In this document: positions 16,098 to 23,904 of the stretch, piece by piece
Layout of the letters: each line of letters opens with the position of its first letter
How positions within the stretch are numbered: position 1 is the stretch's first letter
Assembly (NCBI RefSeq): GCF_010548145.1
Contig: NZ_JAAGLN010000040.1
Location: forward strand, 1-41,354
Direction: 5' to 3'
DNA length: 41,354 nucleotides
Source of the DNA: Streptomyces sp. SID10853
Lineage (GTDB): Bacteria; Actinomycetota; Actinomycetes; Streptomycetales; Streptomycetaceae
Program-made: the position numbers and the translations under genes
The notes under the pieces: generated by a model
Seen by the model: the letters and a program-made list of their open reading frames with translations, nothing else
Databases searched by the model: none
What the model was told of the DNA's origin: nothing

Positions 16098-17630
16098 ATG
16101 AAAGGCACGTACCGCTCGCCGGGCCGACTGCTCGGCATCGGCTGGAGTCTGCACGGCGACGGCAGCCGTCCGCTGCCGGGAGCCGTGGTGATGCCGGACG
16201 AACGGCTGTCCTGGCCCCGCACGGTGGGGCTCGGGGCACAGCACGTCGTGGCGATGTTCGGCGCGACCTTCGTGTTCCCCGTGGTCATGGGCCTCGACCC
16301 GAACCTGGCGATCATGATGTCGGGGCTCTCGACCGTCCTGTTCCTGCTCGTCGTACAGGGGCGGATTCCCAGCTATCTGGGCACCAGCGCGTCCTTCGTG
16401 GGCGCGGTCGCGGCCATCAGGGCCGCCGGTGGCAGCACCGGCACCGTCACCGGAGCGATCCTCGTCGCGGGTCTGGTGCTCGCCCTGGTCGGCCTTGTGG
16501 TCCACTACGCGGGCCCCGGGCTGATCAACAGGGCCTTCCCGCCCGTGGTTTCGGGCGCCGTCGTGCTGCTCATCGGGCTCAATCTGGCGCCGGTCGTCGC
16601 GAACATCTACTGGCCGCAGGACCAGTGGGTGGCCTTCGTGACGATGTGTGTCGTCGTCGGCGCCGGGGTGCTGCTGCGCGGATTCTGGGGACGGCTCGCG
16701 GTGTTCGTCGGCCTGGTCTCCGGCTTCCTCCTGTCCTGGCTGCTGGACCGGCTCGCCGGACCGATCACATCGCCGGGCCCGAGCGGCGAGGTGGGCCGCC
16801 ATCTGCGGGTGCAGCTGTCCGGGGTCGCGTCGGCGCCATGGGTCGGGCTGCCGCACTTCCAGGCGCCCACGTTCTCCGGGTCGGCGATCCTGCTCGTACT
16901 CCCGGGGGTGATCGCGCTGCTCGCCGAGAACACCGGGCACATCAAGGCGGTCGCCGAGATGACCGGCAAGGACCTCGACCCCACGCTCGGCCGGGCGATT
17001 CTGGGTGACGGTCTCGCCACCGCGATGTCCTCGTCGGTCGGCGGTGCGCCGACGACCACGTTCGCGGAGAACATCGGGGTGATGGCCGCGACCCGGGTCT
17101 ACTCGACGGCCGCGTACTGGGCGGCGGCCGGAGCGGCGGTCGTCTTCGGCCTGTGCCCCAAGTTCGGTGCGCTCGTCGCGGCCACCCCCGGCGGCGTACT
17201 CGGCGGCATCACCGTCGTGCTGTACGGGATGATCGGGCTGCTGGGCGTGAAGATCTGGATCAAGGCGGCCGTCGACTTCGGCAACCCGCAGAACCTCGTC
17301 CCGATCGCGGCCGGCACGGTGCTCGGGATCGGCGGGGTCTCGGTCACGCTGACGGACACCTTCTCCATCAGCGGGATAGCGCTGGGTACGCTCGTGACAC
17401 TGGTCGGGTACCACGGGCTGGCCTTCGTCGGCAGGAGGCGCCCGGCGGAGACGCCGGCCCGGACAGAAGCGGCGCGGACAGAGCCTGTGCGCAAGGCCGT
17501 TCAGCAGGCCGGTGGCCCTACCGGTGCTCCTGCCGACACCGCATCCGAACCCCGTACCGACACCGCATCCGAACCCCGTACCGGCACAGCCTCCGATGCC
17601 CGTCCTGTCGCGGCCGGGGCCGGGACCTGA
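16098..17630 (+). CDS. Uracil/xanthine permease family (NCS2, UraA-like)
   Basis: 510 residues with about fourteen hydrophobic segments. GLGAQHVVAMFGATFVFP (TM1), SYLGTSASFVGAV (TM3 substrate strand) and the two acidic motifs LLAENTGHIKAV and PTTTFAENIGVMA, which hold the substrate and proton Glu residues, are diagnostic of the UraA branch. It is an inner-membrane nucleobase-proton symporter. In arm A it could supply uracil, recover the released base, or be a self-protection device. The ATG follows GGAGGGAAAG. The C-terminus, past the last helix, is a low-complexity tail made of 8-residue repeats (DTASEPRT) encoded by a 24-bp tandem repeat; the tail is probably cytoplasmic and dispensable. 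Confidence 0.9.
   Translation: MKGTYRSPGRLLGIGWSLHGDGSRPLPGAVVMPDERLSWPRTVGLGAQHVVAMFGATFVFPVVMGLDPNLAIMMSGLSTVLFLLVVQGRIPSYLGTSASFVGAVAAIRAAGGSTGTVTGAILVAGLVLALVGLVVHYAGPGLINRAFPPVVSGAVVLLIGLNLAPVVANIYWPQDQWVAFVTMCVVVGAGVLLRGFWGRLAVFVGLVSGFLLSWLLDRLAGPITSPGPSGEVGRHLRVQLSGVASAPWVGLPHFQAPTFSGSAILLVLPGVIALLAENTGHIKAVAEMTGKDLDPTLGRAILGDGLATAMSSSVGGAPTTTFAENIGVMAATRVYSTAAYWAAAGAAVVFGLCPKFGALVAATPGGVLGGITVVLYGMIGLLGVKIWIKAAVDFGNPQNLVPIAAGTVLGIGGVSVTLTDTFSISGIALGTLVTLVGYHGLAFVGRRRPAETPARTEAARTEPVRKAVQQAGGPTGAPADTASEPRTDTASEPRTGTASDARPVAAGAGT
17533..17604 (+). repeat. Three-copy 24-bp tandem repeat in the permease tail
   Basis: Units at 17533-17556 and 17557-17580 are identical and begin CCGACACCGCATCCGAACC; a degenerate third covers 17581-17604. 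Being a multiple of three, it changes only the length of the DTASEPRT tail. Confidence 0.75.
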
Positions 17631-17644
17631 CACCGGTCGGAGCG

Positions 17645-17683
17645 CCCCGGCACCGGGCGGGTCAGAACCCCTCGGTGCCGGGG
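17645..17683. terminator. Bidirectional terminator at the convergent end of arm A
   Basis: CCCCGGCACCG (17645-17655) pairs with CGGTGCCGGGG (17673-17683) around a 17-base loop. It lies between the permease stop and the leftward regulator and overlaps the last codons of the latter. Confidence 0.65.
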
Positions 17684-18711
17684 ACCGCCTCGTTCGCGCC
17701 GGATGCGGCTTCCTCCGCCGCGAGCTGGCCCAGCAGATAGCCGAGCTGGAATCTGCTCTCCGCCTTGAACTCGGCCTTGAGCTTGGCCAGATGGGAGGAG
17801 TAGGCGCGGGTACTGAGCCCGATCCGCTTGGCGATCTTGCTGTCGCTGTCCCCGTGGATCAGGCAGCGGATGATCGTCTCCCGCAGCCCGGCGCTGATGT
17901 CGACCGACTCGTTCGGGGTGCGGGAGCCCTGGAACATCTTGGCGCGCTGCCAGTTGCGCTCGAAGACCTCGACGAGGAAGCGGACGACAGCCGCCTCGCG
18001 GATGATGACGGCCCGTTCGCGTTCGGTGTCCGCCGGGATGAACGCCAGCTTCCGGTCCACGATGATGAGCCGGTCGAAGAACTCGTCCAGTGTGCGTACC
18101 TGTGCCCCGAGTGCCGTGACCTCGGATACGTACTCCCGGGTCGGCCCGTCGTGCCAGGCGGTGTGCTGGTACAGCGTCCGTATCTCGACACCGCGGTCGA
18201 GCAGCGTGCCGGTCTGCTCGCGGATCGTGGCGAGCGTGGCCCTGGGCCTGCCGCCCCCGGGCTGCGCCGTCAGCAGCTCCTTGGCGGCCTGCTGCACGGT
18301 CTCGCCGACGATGGCGCTGATCGCCGCCTTGCCCTCGATCCGGACGATGGGCTCCCCGCCGCCCGCCGATGCGCTGCGGGCCTCGCCGATCAGCGGACGC
18401 AGCAGGTCCGTCAGGGAGCGCGCCTCTTCCAGCATGGTCAGCGCCGACGAGCGCAGCAGGCTGCCGAGCCGTGCCTCGACGATGCCGGGGTCCACCGGGG
18501 ACACCTGGGCGGGCGCTGAGGCGTCCTCGCTCACCATCCCCATCCGGATCAGTTCCTGGATGGTCTCGTGGTCGGGGGAGTGGTGCCCTGCCTGCGCGGG
18601 GGAACGTTCCTGCTGCGCCAGCGCGGGGGTCTCGCCGCGGAGGAGTTCGACATACGCCGTGCGGGCTTTCGCACTGGGAACGAGCGCCACTGGCTTTGCT
18701 GAGCACATAGC
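17662..18711 (-). CDS. Transcriptional regulator, winged-helix/LuxR type (paralog 1)
   Basis: 349 residues from ATG 18711, chosen because GGAG lies six bases upstream; an ATG three codons earlier lacks a ribosome site. Three parts are visible: a weak N-terminal winged-helix-like region (AYVELLRG to IQELIRMGM), a central PLD/TrmB-like sensor region (RTLYQHTAWHDGPTREYV, FFDRLIIVDRKLAFIP), and a C-terminal LuxR-type HTH (IRCLIHGDSDSKIAKRIGLS then YSSHLAKLKAEF). This architecture is common in Streptomyces beside natural-product genes. It shares the sensor and HTH order with the next gene. The ligand is unknown. It faces arm A's end and shares the 130-bp upstream gap with the end of paralog 2. Confidence 0.8.
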   Translation of the reverse strand, partial: AMCSAKPVALVPSAKARTAYVELLRGETPALAQQERSPAQAGHHSPDHETIQELIRMGMVSEDASAPAQVSPVDPGIVEARLGSLLRSSALTMLEEARSLTDLLRPLIGEARSASAGGGEPIVRIEGKAAISAIVGETVQQAAKELLTAQPGGGRPRATLATIREQTGTLLDRGVEIRTLYQHTAWHDGPTREYVSEVTALGAQVRTLDEFFDRLIIVDRKLAFIPADTERERAVIIREAAVVRFLVEVFERNWQRAKMFQGSRTPNESVDISAGLRETIIRCLIHGDSDSKIAKRIGLSTRAYSSHLAKLKAEFKAESRFQLGYLLGQLAAEEAASGANEAVPGTEGF

Positions 18712-18850
18712 CAACTCCATTTATAGGGACCGCTGTCCACCGAAACGTGTGGAGTCTAGCCGATCGTCCGGTGCAGAAGTGGTGGTTCGCCTGGAGGTCG
18801 GCGCATTGCCGTGATGACCGTGCGCGGCCGCCCGTCGGCCCGCCGGACGG

Positions 18851-19885
18851 TCACTCTCCGCGTTCCGGCTCCAGCGGAAGCCCCAATTTCCAAACCATAT
18901 AGCCCGCTTGGAATCGGCTCGCCGCTCCCAGTTCATCCGTAATATCCTTGACATACCTGCGACACGTACGCGTCGCCATGCCCAGCCGCTTCGCAATGAC
19001 CTCGTCCTTGAGGCCCGCCGCCATCAGCCGCAGGATCGATATCCGCAGCTGCTCGGCGGTCTGCTGGTACTCGGACTGCTGCGTATCAAAGGGCTGGCCC
19101 GATTCCCAGATGCTCTCGAACATCCGGAACAGGAAGCCCACCACGGTCGGGTCGGTGACGATCGAAGCACCGTGCGGCCGGCCGTCGGTACGCGGCTGCG
19201 GTACGAAGGCGGTTTCGCGGTCGAAAATGATCATCCGGTCGAACACCTCGGCCGTGGTGCGTACCTGGGCGCCCGCCGCCGAAACCTCCCGTACGTAGGC
19301 CCTGGTCGTCAGGCTCGCCCGGGCCGTGTGCTGGTAAAGAGTGCGCAGCCGCACCCCGCGTTCCAGCATCGACAGGCTCTCCTGCACGATGCCTCGCAGA
19401 GTGTCCGGATTCCGCCCTCCGCCTGGCTGGATGGAGACCATCTCCTCGCTGCACAGCCGGGTCATCATCGACAACTCGCGCTGTACGGCCGCGGGTTCGT
19501 CGAAGGAACGGATCCCCTCGCCCTGCCGCCCGGTGCGCGTGTGCTCGGCGAAGAGGGGCGACAGCGGGCGCAGTTGCTCATGGACGCGGATCAGGGCCTG
19601 CCGGCGTTGCTCTATCTCCTGTTCGAGCGGGGCGCTGACCATCATCTCGGCGATGGCCGGGTCGGCCGGAATCTCCCCCGTGCCGTCGCCGGCCGGCAGG
19701 AGCAGCCCCTGGTCCAGCAGGTCGGTCCGCGCCTGCGCCAACTCATCGGCGGTCAGGCCCAGATCGGCCGCTGCCGTGCTCCCGGTGCGGAGTGCGCCAT
19801 TCCGCAGGGCCCATTCATAGACGGACAGCGAGTTGTTCTCAAGCAGGGACATTTCGCCGTCCCGTTGCATCCGTGAATGCCCCAT
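18851..19885 (-). CDS. Transcriptional regulator, winged-helix/LuxR type (paralog 2)
   Basis: 344 residues. The N-terminal winged helix is clear: LSVYEWALRNGALRTGSTAA, with the recognition helix near LTADELAQARTDLLDQGLL. A coiled linker follows (LEQEIEQRRQALIRVHEQL). The sensor region matches paralog 1: RTLYQHTARASLTTRAYV, GAQVRT, FDRMIIFDRETAFVP. The C-terminal HTH is ISILRLMAAGLKDEVIAKRL then RTCRRYVKDI. The start at 19885 has GAAGAGG ten bases upstream; ATGs at 19870 and 19852 are alternatives. It is divergent from arm B across 142 bp, the natural position for the operon's own regulator. Confidence 0.8.
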   Translation of the reverse strand: MGHSRMQRDGEMSLLENNSLSVYEWALRNGALRTGSTAAADLGLTADELAQARTDLLDQGLLLPAGDGTGEIPADPAIAEMMVSAPLEQEIEQRRQALIRVHEQLRPLSPLFAEHTRTGRQGEGIRSFDEPAAVQRELSMMTRLCSEEMVSIQPGGGRNPDTLRGIVQESLSMLERGVRLRTLYQHTARASLTTRAYVREVSAAGAQVRTTAEVFDRMIIFDRETAFVPQPRTDGRPHGASIVTDPTVVGFLFRMFESIWESGQPFDTQQSEYQQTAEQLRISILRLMAAGLKDEVIAKRLGMATRTCRRYVKDITDELGAASRFQAGYMVWKLGLPLEPERGE

Positions 19886-19982
19886 TTGTCGAGAACCTCT
19901 TCCGGTCTGGCCAGCTTAGGACACCGAGTATCCCCCCACGGCGGTCGTTGCGGCTGTCAAGGTCTTCATATCGCGCTTACAG

Positions 19983-20003
19983 CACGGCCGAGTTCACGGC
20001 CGA
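19983..20003. repeat. Direct repeat in the regulator/arm B divergent promoter
   Basis: CACGGCCGA occurs at 19983-19991 and 19995-20003, a 12-bp period, in the 142-bp region between regulator paralog 2 and the first gene of arm B, 25 bp before its start codon. A candidate operator; a promoter core could not be assigned with confidence. Confidence 0.4.
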
Positions 20004-20027
20004 AGCTCCCCGGAAGGGTGACTCAGC

Positions 20028-21308
20028 ATGCGCAGAATCGCATTCTTGCGTTCCATTGAGATCCAGCAGACAAAGCCTTTCCTGCAGAACCTGTCCGAAA
20101 GGTTCGAGCGGGACGGCATCGAGGCAAGGCTCTTCTACACCGACGGCGAGTGCGGCCCGGATGAATTCCCGGGAACCTCCGAGAAGGTGCCGGTCGATAT
20201 TTCGGCCGACGATCTCGCCAAGAAAGTCATCGACTGGTCGGCGGATGGTGTCATCTCGCTTTCCATAGCCGACGAGAACGCCCTGCGCGACGCGGTGGTG
20301 AAGCGCAGGCTCGAACCACTCGGAATTCCGATGGTCATGCACAGTGTGTTCGCCACAGGTCTGACGGCGAACAAATGGGAGACCAAACGGATGCTCATCG
20401 AGCAGGGTTTTGACACCCCGCACGGTGTGCTCGTCGACAGTGACGTCCTGGCCGGCCGCGGGCTGCTGATCCCGGCCTACGTCGACTCGATCCTCCTCCA
20501 GGTCTCCGACATGGGCTTTCCCGTCCTGAGCAAGCCGCTCTGGGACTGCATGGGGGCCGGCATGGTGGTGATCCCCGACGAGGCGGCGCTCGAACGCCAC
20601 CTGGCGGAGCCGCACGACGGGAACTTCATCCTGGAGCGCTGTGTCTCCGGTGAGATCTGTTCCGTCGAAGTAGTCGGCGCATACGGGGAGTACGTGGTCC
20701 ACCCCGTAGTGTGGCAGGGCCCCGCCGAAGAGGGTCCCGTATTCAATTTCGGCCGCCTGCGCTCGGTGGCGCCGCGCGAAGCCGCCGACCGGGCCTTCGC
20801 CCCCATCGCGGTCAAGCTGCAGCGGCTCGGCCGGGTCCTCAATCTCCAGGGCGCTGTCGGACTCGACATGATTTACGAGGACGGCGTGTACCGGATCCTC
20901 GAAATCAATCCGCGGGTAACCGGAACGACCACCCCCTGCATAGCGGCCACGGATTTCAACACCTACGACTGCCTGGTGTCGATTTTGGACGGTACCTGGC
21001 CCGATGGTATGGACCACGGCCGGGATCTCAAGCGGGTTGCTCTTCAGTTCCCGGTACGTGAACTGAGCCCGGAGTTCGTCGAGGACGCCCGGCGCGAACT
21101 CGACGTCGTCAGGACCCAGACGCTCACGATCGACGGCGTCGAGCACCCCAACATGATCATCACCTGCGAGCTCGACGCCCGTGCGGCCCTGCCCGCCAGG
21201 CTCGAATCGCTCTGGCAGCGGCACCGGTTCACCGAGCGCTCCTTCCTGGAGCAGATCGCGGTGGCCGTCGGTGCCGCGGAAGCCCATACGACGGAATTGG
21301 ACACCTGA
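20028..21308 (+). CDS. ATP-grasp ligase (arm B, first)
   Basis: 426 residues. N-domain MRRIAFLRSIEIQQTKPFL, then TANKWETKRMLIEQG (the helix before the grasp), the Lys loop FPVLSKPLWDCMGAGMVVI, the hinge ILERCVSGEICSVEVV, and the complete metal motif YRILEINPRVTGTTTP with Glu, Asn and Arg. All catalytic elements are present, so it should form an acyl-phosphate and then an amide. Substrates are unknown. It opens an operon: its stop TGA is one base before the ATG of the MFS gene. It is divergent from regulator paralog 2. The start ATG 20028 has GGAAGGG upstream. Confidence 0.88.
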   Translation: MRRIAFLRSIEIQQTKPFLQNLSERFERDGIEARLFYTDGECGPDEFPGTSEKVPVDISADDLAKKVIDWSADGVISLSIADENALRDAVVKRRLEPLGIPMVMHSVFATGLTANKWETKRMLIEQGFDTPHGVLVDSDVLAGRGLLIPAYVDSILLQVSDMGFPVLSKPLWDCMGAGMVVIPDEAALERHLAEPHDGNFILERCVSGEICSVEVVGAYGEYVVHPVVWQGPAEEGPVFNFGRLRSVAPREAADRAFAPIAVKLQRLGRVLNLQGAVGLDMIYEDGVYRILEINPRVTGTTTPCIAATDFNTYDCLVSILDGTWPDGMDHGRDLKRVALQFPVRELSPEFVEDARRELDVVRTQTLTIDGVEHPNMIITCELDARAALPARLESLWQRHRFTERSFLEQIAVAVGAAEAHTTELDT

Positions 21309-21309
21309 C

Positions 21310-22533
21310 ATGCGTACCGGAACCTATCGACAGGTTCTCGCCCAGCCGGGGATCGCCCTGCTCATGCTGCTGGGGTTCTTCTCGAAGATCGCCGTCGTGG
21401 CGATCCCCGTGGTCATGAACCTGGCTGTCGTCTTCGGACTGCACCGCGGATTCGGCGCCGCGGGGCTGGTGATCGCGGTGTGGACCGTGGGCGTCGCGGT
21501 CGGCGGCCCGATCCAGGGCCGGATGATGGACAGGTACGGCGCACGGCCGGTGCTCGCCGTGTGTCTGGTGGGGCAGCTGCTCTTCTGGGGCCTCGGGCCG
21601 AGCATGCCGTACGGCCTGCTCATGGCCGGTGCGGTCGTGTCCGGGCTGCTGAATCTCCCGGGCTTCTCGATCGTGCGCCTCAGGCTCGCCGTCGCGGTCC
21701 CCGAGGAGCTCAGGCACACCGCCTTCGCCCTGGACGCCATGACGTCCAACATCTCCTACATGGTGGGCCCGGCCCTGGGCGTGACCATCGCGACGTCCAT
21801 CTCCAGCACGGTCTCCATGCGGGGCCTCGGCCTGGTCGTCGCCATCGCGGGAGTGGGCCTGTGGCTGCTCAACCCCCAGGTGCGCGACGCGACGAAGACG
21901 GCGAACGGCAAGCCGCCGAAGGTTCCGGTACGTGACTGGCTCAAGGGCGGGCTGATCCCCGTGCTCGCCGCTACCACGGCCACCACACTGGCCACATCGG
22001 GCTACGAGACCGCGATCGTGGGCGGGTTGCGCGAGTCGGGGCAGGTCGGCTGGTCCGGTCTGGTCCTGACCGTCTGCGGATTCTGCTCGCTGCTCGGCGC
22101 ACTCACCTACGGCATGCTGAAGAAGCCGCCGATCCCGGCGGCCGGCCTGGCGGCACTGGTGGGCCTCACCACGCTCATCGGCGGGTTCGCCACGAGCGAC
22201 TGGCGCCTCCTGTGCCTGGCCATGGTGCTGCCGGCCGGCCTGTGCTCGCCCTCGTTCGCCTCGACGGGCGCCGCCGCCAGCGCACTTGCCCCGGCGGGCT
22301 CACGGGGACTCGTGATGGGGGTGTACAGCGCCGCGATGACGCTGGGCAACAGCGTCGGGGCCCCGCTGTCCGGTGCGGTCCTGGACGCCAGAAGCCCCGT
22401 CTGGGCCTTCACCGTCATCGGCCTCGCGAGCGCCGGACTCGCCCTGCTCGGCCTGGCCCGCAGCGCCTACCTGGCCAGGAGCGCCGTACGGGACGGCGAG
22501 ACCGTCCCGGCCCTGGCCGACACGGCTGCCTGA
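21310..22533 (+). CDS. Major facilitator superfamily transporter (probable product exporter)
   Basis: 407 residues with about twelve membrane segments. The TM2-3 loop GPIQGRMMDRYGARPVLAV is the MFS signature (G-x-x-x-D-R-x-G-R-R type), and RLAVAVPEELRHTAFALDAM and VGPALGVTIATSIS match the drug-proton antiporter branch. A central loop (TKTANGKPPKVPVRDWLKGG) separates the two six-helix halves. The ATG at 21310 lies one base after the preceding ATP-grasp stop, so translation is coupled. In-frame extension upstream overlaps the previous gene and is rejected. Its place between ligase genes suggests export of their product and self-resistance. Confidence 0.88.
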   Translation: MRTGTYRQVLAQPGIALLMLLGFFSKIAVVAIPVVMNLAVVFGLHRGFGAAGLVIAVWTVGVAVGGPIQGRMMDRYGARPVLAVCLVGQLLFWGLGPSMPYGLLMAGAVVSGLLNLPGFSIVRLRLAVAVPEELRHTAFALDAMTSNISYMVGPALGVTIATSISSTVSMRGLGLVVAIAGVGLWLLNPQVRDATKTANGKPPKVPVRDWLKGGLIPVLAATTATTLATSGYETAIVGGLRESGQVGWSGLVLTVCGFCSLLGALTYGMLKKPPIPAAGLAALVGLTTLIGGFATSDWRLLCLAMVLPAGLCSPSFASTGAAASALAPAGSRGLVMGVYSAAMTLGNSVGAPLSGAVLDARSPVWAFTVIGLASAGLALLGLARSAYLARSAVRDGETVPALADTAA

Positions 22534-22640
22534 CACACCCCCGTACGCCCCCCGTACGACACCCCCGTACGACACCCCGTATGACACGCCGCCCGGCTGC
22601 ACCTGTCCGGCGTTCCGAAGACAAGCTGTTGGAGAGACTT

Positions 22641-23900
22641 GTGAACACCAAGGGTTACGTCGTCATCGTCGACGCCTTCGCACCTGCCCGGTTCTTCCCC
22701 CCGGAGTTCAGCAAGGCCGGGTACGAGTGCGTACGGGTCCAGAGCACCCCCCAGGTGCCGGCGGCCTTCGCGGGCTCGCTCGACCTGACGCTCTACGCGG
22801 ACAACATCATCCACACCGGAGACCTCGCCGAAACCGTGCGGGCGGCCGGTGCCTACGAGCCCGTGGCGGTCTTCTCGGGCAGCGAGTTCGGCGTCGAGTT
22901 CGCCGACCGGCTGAGCGAGGCGATGGGCCTGCCCAGCAACGGCACCGCCCTGAGCGCGGCCCGCCGGGACAAGTTCACGATGATCGAGACGGTCAAGGCC
23001 GCCGGAGTGCGCGGCGCCCGTCAGCTGCTGGCCCGCAGCGAGGACGAACTCCGCCGCTGGCACGAGGAGCTGGGCACCCGTGCGGTGATCAAGCCGCTCA
23101 AGAGCGCGGGCAACGACGGCGTCAGGTTCTGTGCGACGCCCGAGGAGAGCGTGGCCGCGTTCCGCGAGCTGGCCGGCTCGGAGAACCTGTTCTCCGAGCG
23201 CAACGAAGGGGTGGTGGCCCAGGAACACCTCTTCGGCGGCGAGTACATGGTCAACACCGTCAGCCGGGACGGCCGCCACCACGTCACCGATGTCATGGGC
23301 ACCACCCGGATCTCCGTGAACGGCGTCCACGACATCAGCAACTCGGTCTTCCTGCTGCCCCGCCGCGGCGATGTCCAGGACCAGCTCGTCGCGTACGCCT
23401 TCGACGTACTGGACGCGCTCGGTGTGCGGCACGGCCCCTCCCACATCGAGATCAAGATGACCGCCACAGGACCGGTCCTCATCGAGATGGGTGCCCGGAT
23501 CTGCGGCGGCGACCTCCCGCACTACGTCCAGCTGGCCACGGGCGAGTCACCGTTCGACTGGACCGCCGAGGCGTACGTACGGCCCGAGCGCTTCCACGAG
23601 CGCTGCGACGACGAGTACCGCATCGACCGCTACTTCTCCTCGGTCGGTCTGGTCTCCGGCACCTCCGGCACCCTGCGCTCGCTGCGGCACCTCAAGTCCG
23701 TGCAGGAGCTGGAGAGTTTCCACGACCTGTCCCAGTTCGTACCGGTCGGCGGAGAGGTCGTCCCCACCACGAACGACAGCACGTACGTGGGCTTCGTGCG
23801 GCTGTTCCACGAGGAGGAGGAAGTCGTGCGCAGGGACACCAACACCCTGCACTACCTCGACGGCGACGGAATGTACGAGCTCTCCGAGCAGAAGGCGTGA
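22641..23900 (+). CDS. ATP-grasp ligase (arm B, second)
   Basis: 419 residues from GTG 22641, which follows GGAGAGACTT; longer in-frame starts lie inside the MFS gene. Motifs in order: VNTKGYVVIVDAFAPARFFP, the RRDKFTMIETVKAAGV helix, TRAVIKPLKSAGNDGVRF (ATP lysines), VVAQEHLFGGEYMVNTV (hinge) and GPVLIEMGARICGGDLPHY (metal-binding Glu, with Gly in place of Asn but the Arg kept, as in several L-amino acid ligase families). The layout resembles BacD/DdaF-type dipeptide ligases. It ends four bases before the next ATP-grasp gene. Substrate unknown. Confidence 0.87.
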   Translation: MNTKGYVVIVDAFAPARFFPPEFSKAGYECVRVQSTPQVPAAFAGSLDLTLYADNIIHTGDLAETVRAAGAYEPVAVFSGSEFGVEFADRLSEAMGLPSNGTALSAARRDKFTMIETVKAAGVRGARQLLARSEDELRRWHEELGTRAVIKPLKSAGNDGVRFCATPEESVAAFRELAGSENLFSERNEGVVAQEHLFGGEYMVNTVSRDGRHHVTDVMGTTRISVNGVHDISNSVFLLPRRGDVQDQLVAYAFDVLDALGVRHGPSHIEIKMTATGPVLIEMGARICGGDLPHYVQLATGESPFDWTAEAYVRPERFHERCDDEYRIDRYFSSVGLVSGTSGTLRSLRHLKSVQELESFHDLSQFVPVGGEVVPTTNDSTYVGFVRLFHEEEEVVRRDTNTLHYLDGDGMYELSEQKA

Positions 23901-23904
23901 CCCC

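Noticed and set aside
22212..22640. In-frame upstream extension of the second arm B ATP-grasp gene
   Set aside because: It lies inside the MFS gene in another frame, is Arg/Gly/Pro-rich, and the GTG at 22641 has a good ribosome site.
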